Assembly: GCA_035380045.1 (NCBI GenBank)
Contig: DAOSWM010000008.1
Coordinates: forward strand, 1-64,000
From: DAOSWM01 sp035380045
GTDB lineage: Bacteria; Bacteroidota; Bacteroidia; Bacteroidales; Tenuifilaceae
Length of the DNA stretch: 64,000 bases
Direction: 5' to 3'
In this document: piece by piece, positions 52,815 through 61,295 of the stretch
How positions within the stretch are numbered: position 1 is the first letter of the stretch
Layout: each line of letters begins with the position of its first letter
Translations under genes and position numbers: made by a program
The notes under the pieces: generated by a model
What the model was told of the DNA's origin: nothing
What the model saw: the letters and a program-made list of their open reading frames with translations, nothing else
Databases searched by the model: none

Positions 52815-53713
52815 TATTTTGCTCCAGCAGCCGATGCGGAGAAGTACTGAACTTTTTCTCCGGTAATGTCCGATAGAAGATTGTCGGCCAAGCGGCTGGC
52901 GCCAAATCGTAGCCAGGTATTGTTGAGCCATTTTTCGCCGAGAATCTCCTCAACAATCATGTAGAAAAGGACAGAATCTGGTGAGTTCACCATGCCTCCG
53001 GCAGGCTTTATTCCCACCATTTTTCCCGTTTTTTCGTGGAATTCTTTTGCTGCCAAACACATTACGAAGAGGGCTTCGGGTGTAGCTGCCGGATCCATTT
53101 TGCCGGTTGATGTTTTTATGAAATCGGCCCCAGCCTCCATGGCAAGGAACGAGGCAAGCTTAATGTCGGAAAGTGAAGGAAGCGCTCCGGTTTCAAGAAT
53201 AACTTTAACCTGTGAATCTCCAGCAACTTCTTTTATTTGTTGAAGTTCGCTGAAAACAGTGAAGTAATCGCCAGCCAGAAAATGCCCGAGTGAAATAACC
53301 ACGTCAATCTCGTCAGCTCCCATTTCAAGGCACATTTGGCACTCGGAAAGTTTTATGTCAATAAATGTTTGCGAAGCAGGAAACCCGGCTGCAACCGAAG
53401 CAATTTTTACATCCTTGGCAGTGAGCGATTGGCGTACCGCATTTACAAGCGATGGGTAAACGCAAATGGCTGCAACGTTGGGAATGCTTGGGTAGTTTTC
53501 CTGAAACTTGCTAACCCGCTCGCCAAACATTTCGCCACGCTCGAGGCTGTCGGTAGAGTTTAGGGTTGTAAGGTCTATTAAGCTGAAGCACTTTTTTAGC
53601 TGCTCCTTATCTTTTGCTCTCTCGGCAACTTTCGATTTAATATTATCGATTGATTTTTTTAAAAAATCCTCATCAACTTCAATGTTGAATTTTTCTTCGA
53701 GTGAAAGGTTCAT
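52811..53713 (-). CDS. deoC: Deoxyribose-phosphate aldolase
   Basis: 300 residues. The Schiff-base lysine is Lys200 in ADFIKTSTGK; acidic residues for catalysis lie in GADEIDVVISLG (about 133-143), and the second lysine is in VGIKPAGGM. It cleaves 2-deoxyribose-5-phosphate to glyceraldehyde-3-phosphate and acetaldehyde, feeding nucleoside breakdown. Longer than the ~220-residue E. coli-type, with an extra ~45-residue N-terminal helix, as in the Bacteroidota form. Confidence 0.96.
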   Translation of the reverse strand: MNLSLEEKFNIEVDEDFLKKSIDNIKSKVAERAKDKEQLKKCFSLIDLTTLNSTDSLERGEMFGERVSKFQENYPSIPNVAAICVYPSLVNAVRQSLTAKDVKIASVAAGFPASQTFIDIKLSECQMCLEMGADEIDVVISLGHFLAGDYFTVFSELQQIKEVAGDSQVKVILETGALPSLSDIKLASFLAMEAGADFIKTSTGKMDPAATPEALFVMCLAAKEFHEKTGKMVGIKPAGGMVNSPDSVLFYMIVEEILGEKWLNNTWLRFGASRLADNLLSDITGEKVQYFSASAAGAKY

Positions 53714-53768
53714 AGGTTCTTCAGATTATTTGAAGTACAAAAATACGAATTTCTTTTTACCAACTATT

Positions 53769-53975
53769 TTATTGCTTCAGCTTCGGATTGTTCAGGTGGC
53801 GAGTGGCATCGCGGGAGTTCCGTTTTTCAAAAGNNNNNNNNNNNNNNNNNNNNNNNNNNNNNNNNNNNNNNNNNNNNNNNNNNNNNNNNNNNNNNNNNNN
53901 NNNNNNNNNNNNNNNNNNNNNNNNNNNNNNNNNATCAACCTCATTTTGAAGTTGTTTTAATGTAAAATCGGCCAT
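53769..53975 (-). CDS. MazG-like nucleotide pyrophosphohydrolase, interrupted by assembly gap
   Basis: Only the ends are sequenced: MADFTLKQLQNEVD at the start and KRNSRDATRHLNNPKLKQ at the stop, both typical of small (~110-120 aa) MazG-like pyrophosphohydrolases. The 100-N gap (53834-53933) hides the catalytic EEXX region. If the gene is intact the true missing stretch should be about 230-240 bases rather than 100. The start overlaps the dtd stop by one base (TAATG), so dtd and this gene form one unit. Confidence 0.75.
   Translation of the reverse strand: MADFTLKQLQNEVDXXXXXXXXXXXXXXXXXXXXXXXXXXXXXXXXXXFEKRNSRDATRHLNNPKLKQ
53834..53933. other. Assembly gap (100 N)
   Basis: Exactly 100 unknown bases, the usual placeholder for a scaffold join of unknown length. 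It lies within the mazG-like gene. Confidence 0.99.
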
Positions 53976-54427
53976 TACTCCTTACTTTTTGTGTCGATAA
54001 TTATGGTAACCGGACCATCGTTAACCAGCGAAACCTCCATCATTGCGCCAAAAATTCCGGAAGGAACATTCTTCTTGATTTCCATAGAAAGCTTTTCGAT
54101 AAACGATTCATACAACGGTATTGCTGTTTCGGGGCGTGCGGCCATAATGTACGAGGGGCGATTCCCTTTTTTTGTTTTTGCGTGTAAAGTAAACTGGCTA
54201 ACAACAAGAATTTCTGCGGCAACATCAACAACCGAAAGGTTCATTACACCGTCAGCATCGTCGAAAATTCTGAGGCGCGAAACCTTGCCAACCATCCATT
54301 CCACATCCTCAACCGTGTCGAGCTCCTCAAACCCTGCAAGGATAAGAAGTCCCTTGCCAATTGAACCAGTTATTTCTTCTTCAACTTTTACCGATGCGCT
54401 GCTTACGCGCTGAATAACAACTCTCAT
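53975..54427 (-). CDS. dtd: D-aminoacyl-tRNA deacylase
   Basis: 150 residues from the ATG at 54427 (MRVVIQRVSSASVKV, the DTD N-terminus). Other motifs: VSQFTLHAKTKKGNRPSY (the SQFTL active-site segment) and VPSGIFGAMMEVSLVNDGPVT (the Gly-cisPro-like loop region with NDGPVT). Removes D-amino acids and glycine mischarged on tRNA. The stop overlaps the mazG-like start. Confidence 0.97.
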   Translation of the reverse strand: MRVVIQRVSSASVKVEEEITGSIGKGLLILAGFEELDTVEDVEWMVGKVSRLRIFDDADGVMNLSVVDVAAEILVVSQFTLHAKTKKGNRPSYIMAARPETAIPLYESFIEKLSMEIKKNVPSGIFGAMMEVSLVNDGPVTIIIDTKSKE

Positions 54428-54581
54428 TTTGAAATTGATTTTTGACAAACAAAAATACACAACCAAATCAACTTTATTGGAAAAACTAGTTTCAATTTTT
54501 CTGAAGTATGCACTACTTTTGTTGTTAATGGTCTGGCTGAATGATTTTTGTGATTCTTGTTTAAGTTGAGGAGCATTTTAC

Positions 54582-54615
54582 TTGGAGAAACATCGTAACT
54601 TAATAGCTATATTTG
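54582..54615 (+). promoter_or_regulatory. Promoter of the NusG-like gene
   Basis: TTGG at 54582-54585, 22-bp spacer, TATATTTG at 54608-54615. It places transcription start near 54621, favouring ATG 54634 over the in-frame GTG at 54613, which lies in the -7 box. Confidence 0.6.
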
Positions 54616-54633
54616 TGGCCCATTTTGAAAGAG

Positions 54634-55155
54634 ATGAAAGTGCTAGATATCAGACAACCTCGCTGGTTTGCAGCGTATACTAAACCCCGCAACGAGAAGA
54701 AGGTATACGAGCGGCTAACCGAAGCGGGCATTGAAACTTTTCTTCCGCTTCAGAAGCGGATGAAGCAGTGGAGCGACAGGAAAAAAATTGTTGAAGAGCC
54801 GCTGTTAAGGTCATACATTTTTGTGCGAATTACAGAGAAGGATTACTACAATGTGCTTAATACGTTTGGCGTGGTTCGCTACGTTACATTTGAAGGGAAA
54901 GCGGCACCAATTCCCGATAAGCAAATCGATATTCTTAAGCTTCTGGTTGGCCAGCAGGTTGATATTGAAACAACTGATGAATCCATTGAACCGGGTGAAA
55001 AAATTGAGGTAACAATAGGACCACTGCGAGGATTAGAGGGTGAACTGGTTGAGCACAAAGGGAAAAGCAAAGTAGTCGTTCGGCTCGACCACATTTCGCA
55101 CTCCATTCTGGTTACCCTGCAGAAGGGTTACATTACCAAGGCAAGGCCAAGCTAA
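54634..55155 (+). CDS. UpxY/NusG-type transcription antiterminator
   Basis: 173 residues from the ATG at 54634. NGN-type domain (RWFAAYTKPRNEKKVYERLTEAGIETFLP) and C-terminal KOW domain (EKIEVTIGPLRGLEGELVEHKGKSKV). In Bacteroides, UpxY proteins stand at the head of capsule loci and suppress termination there. Here the gene is alone: rpiB is convergent 4 bp away and no polysaccharide genes follow. It may act in trans. Confidence 0.88.
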   Translation: MKVLDIRQPRWFAAYTKPRNEKKVYERLTEAGIETFLPLQKRMKQWSDRKKIVEEPLLRSYIFVRITEKDYYNVLNTFGVVRYVTFEGKAAPIPDKQIDILKLLVGQQVDIETTDESIEPGEKIEVTIGPLRGLEGELVEHKGKSKVVVRLDHISHSILVTLQKGYITKARPS

Positions 55156-55158
55156 AAA

Positions 55159-55596
55159 CTACGGTTCAATTTTTGCCACACGGGCAGCGTGCCGTCCTCC
55201 CTCAAAGTCGGTACTTAAGAATGAAGTAACAATTTCCTTCGCCATGTCAACCGAAACAAAACGTGCGGGAACCGCACAAATATTGGCGTTGTTGTGCATG
55301 CGAGCCAGCGATGCAATTTCGGGAATCCAGCAAAGAGCCGAGCGTATTCCCTTGTGCTTATTGCTGGTGATGTTAACCCCGTTTCCGCTTCCACAAAGAA
55401 CGATTCCCAACTCAAATTCAGAACTTGCAACTGCCTCGGCCAGAGGGTGAATGATGTCGGGGTAATCAACACTTGCCTCAGAGTTTGTGCCAAAATCCTT
55501 CACTTCATGTCCCTGCTCCCGAAGAAATGGAACCAGCTCCTGTTTTGTGGAAAATCCGGCATGGTCGCAGCCTATGGCAATTCGGTATGTTCTCAT
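55159..55596 (-). CDS. rpiB: Ribose 5-phosphate isomerase B
   Basis: 145 residues of the RpiB/LacAB family, interconverting ribose-5-P and ribulose-5-P. Motifs: AIGCDHAGFSTK (phosphate-binding region), YPDIIHPLAEAV, and the active-site Cys in IVLCGSGNGVNIT. Ties to deoC in nucleoside sugar use. Convergent with the NusG-like gene. Confidence 0.95.
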   Translation of the reverse strand: MRTYRIAIGCDHAGFSTKQELVPFLREQGHEVKDFGTNSEASVDYPDIIHPLAEAVASSEFELGIVLCGSGNGVNITSNKHKGIRSALCWIPEIASLARMHNNANICAVPARFVSVDMAKEIVTSFLSTDFEGGRHAARVAKIEP

Positions 55597-55606
55597 AATT
55601 ATATGC

Positions 55607-55614
55607 TATTTTTG
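55607..55614 (+). promoter_or_regulatory. Promoter -7 box of hemW
   Basis: TATTTTTG, 46 bp upstream of the hemW start; -33 element weak. It lies just outside the divergent rpiB start. Confidence 0.45.
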
Positions 55615-55660
55615 CAAAGATAAATCCAATCGAATTACCAGCAATCAAAAACGGGCGAAA

Positions 55661-56788
55661 ATGTCGGGAATTTATATCCATGTTCCTTTCTGCAAGAAGA
55701 AATGCGACTACTGCGACTTCTACTCGGTTACTTCGCTCGGGTTGATGGATAGTTTCGCCAGGGCTGTTGAGAAAGAAATTGAGCTTCGTTCAAACTACTT
55801 GCAGGATTCTAGGGTTGAAACCATTTACTTTGGTGGAGGAACGCCCTCGTTACTGTCCGAATCTCATCTGGGTTCAATTTTCGGCTCGTTACAAAAGAAC
55901 TTTAACCTTTCCGAAAGTTTGGAGGTTACCATTGAGGCGAATCCCGACGACCTGAACCCAGCCAAACTGAAAGAGTTTCTGGGTGTTGGATTCAACCGAA
56001 TTAGTATCGGTGTGCAGTCGTTTAGCGATACCGATTTAGCTTATCTGGGGCGCAGGCACAATTCGCAACAGGCAGTTGATTCAGTTATTTGGGCGAGCGA
56101 GGCGGGTTTTAACAACATTAGCATCGATTTAATTTACGGGCTCCCAATTTCATCGAGTAAAGTTTGGAAAGAGAATCTGGTTAAGGCCTTTGCTTTGCCC
56201 ATTAAGCACCTGTCGAGTTACCATTTAATTTACGAGGAGGGAACGCCGTTGACCCGAAAGGTCGATAGGGGATTGGTACTCCCGGTTGAGGAAGAAACCA
56301 GCGTAAACCAGTTCGAAATTCTTCAAAAGGAAGCTGCATCCAACGATTTTATTCACTACGAGATATCGAATTTAGCGGTGGAGGGCTTTTTTTCAAAACA
56401 TAACACATCGTATTGGCAGCAGGTTCCATACCTTGGGCTTGGGCCCTCGGCCCATTCTTACAACGGGTTTTCGCGTGAGTGGAACCCTCGTTCTGTTAAT
56501 AGCTGGCTCAATTCCGTTTCCGAAAATGCGGTTGCCACCGAAAAGGAAATTCTTTCGGAAAGGGAAAAGCTGAATGAGTACCTAATTACATCGCTTCGAA
56601 CCATGTGGGGAACGAATGTTGATTACGTTAAGAGTGAGTTTGGTGAAGAAAGTGCAGCGAAGCTTCAAAAAAATGCCAAAAAATTTATTGAACAAGGATT
56701 AGTGACCCTTCAAAACAACCACCTGGTAATTCCTCAAAAGCACTTCCTGGTATCCGATGGAATAATAACCGATTTGCAGTTTGTTTAA
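55661..56788 (+). CDS. hemW: Radical SAM heme chaperone HemW
   Basis: 375 residues from the ATG at 55661; the longer frame upstream runs into rpiB. The radical-SAM cluster is CKKKCDYC in IYIHVPFCKKKCDYCDFYS, with GGGTPS downstream. The HemW-type HNxxYW motif reads KHNTSYWQQVPYLGLGPSAHSY (in two pieces), distinguishing it from coproporphyrinogen oxidase HemN. It delivers heme to membrane enzymes. Confidence 0.94.
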   Translation: MSGIYIHVPFCKKKCDYCDFYSVTSLGLMDSFARAVEKEIELRSNYLQDSRVETIYFGGGTPSLLSESHLGSIFGSLQKNFNLSESLEVTIEANPDDLNPAKLKEFLGVGFNRISIGVQSFSDTDLAYLGRRHNSQQAVDSVIWASEAGFNNISIDLIYGLPISSSKVWKENLVKAFALPIKHLSSYHLIYEEGTPLTRKVDRGLVLPVEEETSVNQFEILQKEAASNDFIHYEISNLAVEGFFSKHNTSYWQQVPYLGLGPSAHSYNGFSREWNPRSVNSWLNSVSENAVATEKEILSEREKLNEYLITSLRTMWGTNVDYVKSEFGEESAAKLQKNAKKFIEQGLVTLQNNHLVIPQKHFLVSDGIITDLQFV

Positions 56789-56898
56789 CTTTTATAATTA
56801 ATTGCTTCAAATCTCTTCGCATTTTAAACCTCTTTAAATGCAAATTTTTGTAATTTGTGGGGCGAAAACGTTTTGTATCTCTAAAAAAGTTTTACAAT

Positions 56899-59154
56899 AT
56901 GAAAGTTATATTGAATTTGAGAATATTGAGCCAACTAAGGAAATATCTATTGTCATTACTAATCGTTATTGCTCTATTAACTCCAGAAGCAAATGCACAA
57001 GAAAGTTGCGAGGGAGACACCCTGGGTGCCTACCTTAGCAAAGTGTTTGAAGGATTTTCTGAAGACGAAAAAGCAACCTGGCTGCTTGAGCAGAGTAGAA
57101 CTATGTTTTACCAAAATCCTGAAATAGCTTTAAAATACTCTATTCGTTTATACGAACTTGTGGAGGAACTTAGCAGTTCACACCTGCAGGTTCTTTCAAG
57201 TTTTAATCTAGCCCGAGCATACATTAACCTTAGTCGGTATCCAAAAGCCTACAAATACATTTTGGAGGGAATTGCCATAGCGAAGCAAAAAAATGAAAAG
57301 CAGCTGCTTGGAGATGGTTATAGAATTTTGGGTGTTTGGTACGATATGCAAGGCGATTTAGTTAATGCACTTGATAATTACCACAAATCCCTTGCTGTAT
57401 ACGAAGAACTTGGCGATGAGCAGCTAATGGCTACCTGCTACAACAATATTGGAATTATGCACAACGAGTTAAATAACCATGACTCGGCCATTGAATTCTA
57501 CAAAAAAGCTATCGAGATACACGAAAAGATGGACAATAAACGAAGTTTATCAAAAGCATACTGTAACCTTGGAAACGTGTTTCAGGAAACGGGTGATTTT
57601 ATGTCTGCTCTTACGTACCTGGGGAAAGCGCTAAGTATAGATAGAATGATGGAGGATAAGCAGGGAGTTGCTGCAAACTTGCTTAATATTGGGCTTGTAT
57701 ACTTCATGATGCGCGATTACGATAAAGCGTTGTCAAATATGAACCAATCTCTTGAACTCTCGAAGGAGTTAAAAGATACTTATCGAGTTATCGACCGGTA
57801 CTCTGCTATTAGCGATGTTTACGATTCGTTGGGCGATTTTAAGAACGGAGAATTTTATGCTCAGGAAGCATTGGATTTGTCGAGGGAAATTGGGTCGTTG
57901 CGTCAGCAGGCATATGCCGTTCAGCAGCTGGTTTTTAGCTTCAGCAAACAAAAGCTATTTGAAGAAGCGTTCACCTGTCAGAAGGAGTTAAACCTAATTA
58001 ACGACAGCCTGTATAGCATCGATAAAGAAAGAGAAATTGCTCTTATTAACACCAAGTATCAGGTTGAAAAGCAGCAGGAAGAGTTACAAAAGGCCATGCT
58101 GCTTTCAGCAAAAGACAGGGTAATACGTAATGCATTTATTGCCGCCTTTGCGCTGAGTTTGTTTTTAATATTTATTGTTTTTAATAGTTACCGAACCAAG
58201 CTGGTAGCCAACAGAATAATTAATGAAAAGAATGTTGAGTTGGAACAAGCTAATACCGAAATAATTGCACAGCGCGATGAGGTTGAGGCGCAGCGCGATA
58301 TGGTTATTAGCCAGAAAGAGAGGCTGGAGGAGGTGCACATGCATATAACTAACAGCTTGCGCTATGCGCAAAGTATTCAGGCAGCAATTCTTCCTCCCGA
58401 AAAATTACTCAATGAAATTAGTGCCAACCACTTTGTGCTCACAAAACCCTGCGAGCTGGTTAGTGGCGACTTTTTCTGGACAACCTCGTTCGACGACTAT
58501 CATGTTTTTTGCATTGCCGATTGTACAGGACATGGAGTGCCTGGTGCGTTTATGAGTATACTGGGAGTTAATGCTCTTAACGACATTGTTGGCAGGCACA
58601 GAGTTACTAATCCGTCAGAAATTCTTGGTTACCTTCGTGAGAGTGTGATTGAGGCGTTAAGCCAGAATGATCCCGACCACCTCCATAAGGATGGCTTAGA
58701 TATTGCACTCTGTGTTCATAATAGGAAAAAGCATGTGCTAGAATTTGCTGGTGCTGGTATTCCACTTTGGCTGATTGCTAAACCTAATAGTAGAGAGCTT
58801 AGCGCTCTGTCTTCTTCCGAACCTCTTGCGGGTGGTGAGTATTCCCTTTATGAAATTAAGGGGAATGTTTTTCCTGTTGGATTCTCCCCCCGTATGGAAA
58901 CATTTACCCTACATTCCATTCCTATTCCAACTAGGTCTTTGTCGGTTTACCTTGCTACCGATGGATTTGCCGACCAGCTTGGCGGAGAACCAAAGGGAAA
59001 GTTCGGTGGACAGAAATTAAAATCCTTAGTTCTACAAAATTCTCAGATAGATTTTTCAACACAAAAAACCAAGTTGAACGATGCATTCGAAAGCTGGAAA
59101 GGAATTGGTTTTCAGGTTGATGATGCAACCATACTTGGTGTAAAAATCTCCTAA
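56899..59154 (+). CDS. TPR protein with SpoIIE/RsbU-type phosphatase
   Basis: 751 residues from the ATG at 56899, which gives a signal peptide (YLLSLLIVIALLTPEANAQ). About seven tetratricopeptide repeats (60-380), a transmembrane helix near 425 (FIAAFALSLFLIFIVFNSY), a coiled coil, then a SpoIIE PP2C domain with VSGDFFWTTSFDDYHVFCIA, DCTGHGVPGAFMSILG and GDGF-like YLATDGFADQLGG. It mirrors the N-terminal architecture of the histidine kinase at 46163. Probably converts a periplasmic signal into phosphatase output on an anti-sigma-factor pathway; no partner gene is adjacent. Confidence 0.92.
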   Translation: MKVILNLRILSQLRKYLLSLLIVIALLTPEANAQESCEGDTLGAYLSKVFEGFSEDEKATWLLEQSRTMFYQNPEIALKYSIRLYELVEELSSSHLQVLSSFNLARAYINLSRYPKAYKYILEGIAIAKQKNEKQLLGDGYRILGVWYDMQGDLVNALDNYHKSLAVYEELGDEQLMATCYNNIGIMHNELNNHDSAIEFYKKAIEIHEKMDNKRSLSKAYCNLGNVFQETGDFMSALTYLGKALSIDRMMEDKQGVAANLLNIGLVYFMMRDYDKALSNMNQSLELSKELKDTYRVIDRYSAISDVYDSLGDFKNGEFYAQEALDLSREIGSLRQQAYAVQQLVFSFSKQKLFEEAFTCQKELNLINDSLYSIDKEREIALINTKYQVEKQQEELQKAMLLSAKDRVIRNAFIAAFALSLFLIFIVFNSYRTKLVANRIINEKNVELEQANTEIIAQRDEVEAQRDMVISQKERLEEVHMHITNSLRYAQSIQAAILPPEKLLNEISANHFVLTKPCELVSGDFFWTTSFDDYHVFCIADCTGHGVPGAFMSILGVNALNDIVGRHRVTNPSEILGYLRESVIEALSQNDPDHLHKDGLDIALCVHNRKKHVLEFAGAGIPLWLIAKPNSRELSALSSSEPLAGGEYSLYEIKGNVFPVGFSPRMETFTLHSIPIPTRSLSVYLATDGFADQLGGEPKGKFGGQKLKSLVLQNSQIDFSTQKTKLNDAFESWKGIGFQVDDATILGVKIS

Positions 59155-59203
59155 TAATTTACTTTTATAGGGTTGGGTTAAAAATTTAACAAAAATTTAA
59201 CAG

Positions 59204-59242
59204 AAACGTTTGAACAACCGGAAACGTTTTATGTTATTTTTG
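59204..59242 (+). promoter_or_regulatory. Promoter and likely TetR operator of the efflux operon
   Basis: TTTG at 59209-59212, 22-bp spacer, TATTTTTG at 59235-59242. Two perfect palindromes AAACGTTT lie at 59204-59211 and 59222-59229, exactly 18 bp apart, overlapping the -33 element and spacer. This is where a TetR-family regulator encoded directly downstream would be expected to bind. Confidence 0.65.
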
Positions 59243-59270
59243 TACCCAAAGTTTTTAAATTGATTTTACC

Positions 59271-59903
59271 ATGAATGAAGATTTAAAGAATTTATTGGAA
59301 AGGGTACGTGAACTTTACTTGCGCTACGGCATTAAAAGTATCACCATGTACGATGTTGCATCTCGCTTAGGTATCTCAAAAAAAACGCTTTACCAGCATG
59401 TTTCCGACAAGGATGATTTGGTGGGAAAGGTGGTTGATTTGATGCTAGAAGTGCAGAGTAACGATATGGAATGCACACATGATTCAAATTTGAACGCAAT
59501 TGAGCAGCTGCTAATGGTTAGTAAAATGATTAACCATGGGCTAAAGAAGATGAATCCTTCAACCGAATTCGATCTTAAGAAGTATTATCCTCACCACTTC
59601 CAAAAACTTATGAATGTAAGGCGACAGCGAATGTATAAAAATATTGTTGCCAACATTCAGAAAGGGAAGGAGGAAGGGTTATACAGGATGGATCTCGACG
59701 AGGATGTAATTGGGAAACTTCAGGTTTCTCGGATAGAGAACATGGTGGAGAATGAATTTTTTGGGATTGATGAATTCACCTCACCACGGTTTTTTCAGGA
59801 AATTTTCATTTACCACATCCGCGGTATTGCCAACGAGAAAGGAATTAAATTTTTAGAAGAGAAATTACACGATTTTGATATTCACGATATTAGTAAACTA
59901 TAA
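59271..59903 (+). CDS. TetR/AcrR family transcriptional regulator
   Basis: 210 residues. N-terminal HTH: VRELYLRYGIKSITMYDVASRLG, then ISKKTLYQHVSDKDDLVGKVV, the TetR signature. The C-terminal ligand-binding part is not recognisable. It opens the TolC-adaptor-RND operon (TolC starts 3 bp after its stop) and is likely its autorepressor. Confidence 0.93.
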   Translation: MNEDLKNLLERVRELYLRYGIKSITMYDVASRLGISKKTLYQHVSDKDDLVGKVVDLMLEVQSNDMECTHDSNLNAIEQLLMVSKMINHGLKKMNPSTEFDLKKYYPHHFQKLMNVRRQRMYKNIVANIQKGKEEGLYRMDLDEDVIGKLQVSRIENMVENEFFGIDEFTSPRFFQEIFIYHIRGIANEKGIKFLEEKLHDFDIHDISKL

Positions 59904-59906
59904 GTT

Positions 59907-61247
59907 ATGAGAATGAGAAACCATTTTTTTTCAACTTTTTTGGGAGCATCACAAGTTTTCTTGCTCCTGCTTTTTTGTACACAATCAGGTTCTGCGCAGC
60001 AGAATCAAACCCTGAAATTCTCGCTTACCGAGGCTCAGGAGTATGCAGTTCAGAACAATGTTGAGAGGAGAAACGCCGCCCTCGATGTTGATATTGCCAA
60101 AAAGAAGGTTTGGGAAACCACCGCTTCGGGATTGCCTCAACTTTCGGGAGGAATTGATTTTCAGGCAATTCTTAACGATTTGCCTACGCTAACTTTTCCG
60201 GGTCCTAACGGTCAACCCATGGAGGTAGAAGTTGGCGAGAAAGTAAATACAACGTTTAGCATTACCGCTTCGCAGCTAATTTTTAGCGGACCCTACATTG
60301 TTGGTCTGCAAGCATCGAAAGCCTACAAGAACCTTTCAGAAATTGCGCTGCAGAAAACTGAGCGCGACCTGAAAGCCAACGTTGCTTCGGCCTACTACAC
60401 CGTTCTTCTTCTCGATGAAACCAGCTCAATTCTCGATTCAAGCGTGTTGAATCTTAGAAACACCTTTAAGGAAACCGAGGAGATGTTCAAAGCTGGCTTT
60501 GTGGAGGAGGTTGTTGCCGACCAGGTAAAGGTTTCGCTTTCAATGGTTGAGTCGTCGGCAAGTGAAACCAGAAACCAGCTGCAATCGGCCAAAAACCTGC
60601 TGAAGTTTCAGATGGGAATCGAAAATTCAGGGAGCATTGAGCTAACCGAAAACCTCGACGGGCTGCTGGATGGATTTGCTCCCGAGGTTGATGGGGCAGC
60701 GACCCTTAACCCCGACCAGAATGTTGACCTGAAAATTATGTCGAATCAGGTTGAACTTACCAGCCTTCAGCTGAAGCTCGAAAAATCGAACTTTCTGCCC
60801 AATATTGCTGGTTTTGTTATGTACCAGAAGCTTGCAAAGGAGCCAGAAATAAACTTTACGCCCACCGCCTTGGCGGGAGTGAACCTTTCGCTTCCCATTT
60901 TTTCCAGCGGAATGAAACGGTCCAAGGTTCAGCAGGCGCAAATAGCTCTCGAAAAATCGAGGAATAGCTACGAGCAGGTTAGGCAAAGCTTAGAAATGGA
61001 GCTGGCCGATGCTACAGCCCAGCTCGCTGTTGCCTGGGAGAAATTTCAGAGCCAGAAGGAGAATCGCGATTTAGCCAAAAAAGTTTACCACAACTATCGG
61101 GTTCGTTACTCTAAAGGCGTTGCATCGCAGCAGGATTTAATTCAGGCAAACGATAAGTACCTGCAAGCAGTTGGAAACTACATGGGAACCGTTGTTGAGC
61201 TATTCAACGCACGCCTAAGGGTCGATAAAGTAATGGGAAAACTATAG
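59907..61247 (+). CDS. TolC family outer membrane efflux protein
   Basis: 446 residues: signal peptide (FFSTFLGASQVFLLLLFCTQS), two TolC repeats starting LKFSLTEAQEYAVQNNVERRN and near DLKIMSNQVELTSLQLK, with barrel strands INFTPTALAGVNLSLPIFSSG. It is the exit duct for the RND pump two genes on. Separate from the TolC at 28651, with which identity is low by eye. Confidence 0.94.
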   Translation: MRMRNHFFSTFLGASQVFLLLLFCTQSGSAQQNQTLKFSLTEAQEYAVQNNVERRNAALDVDIAKKKVWETTASGLPQLSGGIDFQAILNDLPTLTFPGPNGQPMEVEVGEKVNTTFSITASQLIFSGPYIVGLQASKAYKNLSEIALQKTERDLKANVASAYYTVLLLDETSSILDSSVLNLRNTFKETEEMFKAGFVEEVVADQVKVSLSMVESSASETRNQLQSAKNLLKFQMGIENSGSIELTENLDGLLDGFAPEVDGAATLNPDQNVDLKIMSNQVELTSLQLKLEKSNFLPNIAGFVMYQKLAKEPEINFTPTALAGVNLSLPIFSSGMKRSKVQQAQIALEKSRNSYEQVRQSLEMELADATAQLAVAWEKFQSQKENRDLAKKVYHNYRVRYSKGVASQQDLIQANDKYLQAVGNYMGTVVELFNARLRVDKVMGKL

Positions 61248-61295
61248 CATTTGAGAATAATTAATTGAGTAAAAACAACAAAACAATAATATCCA

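Noticed and set aside
53508..53960. Plus-strand frame through the assembly gap
   Set aside because: It is the antisense of deoC and runs through unknown bases; no real gene signal.
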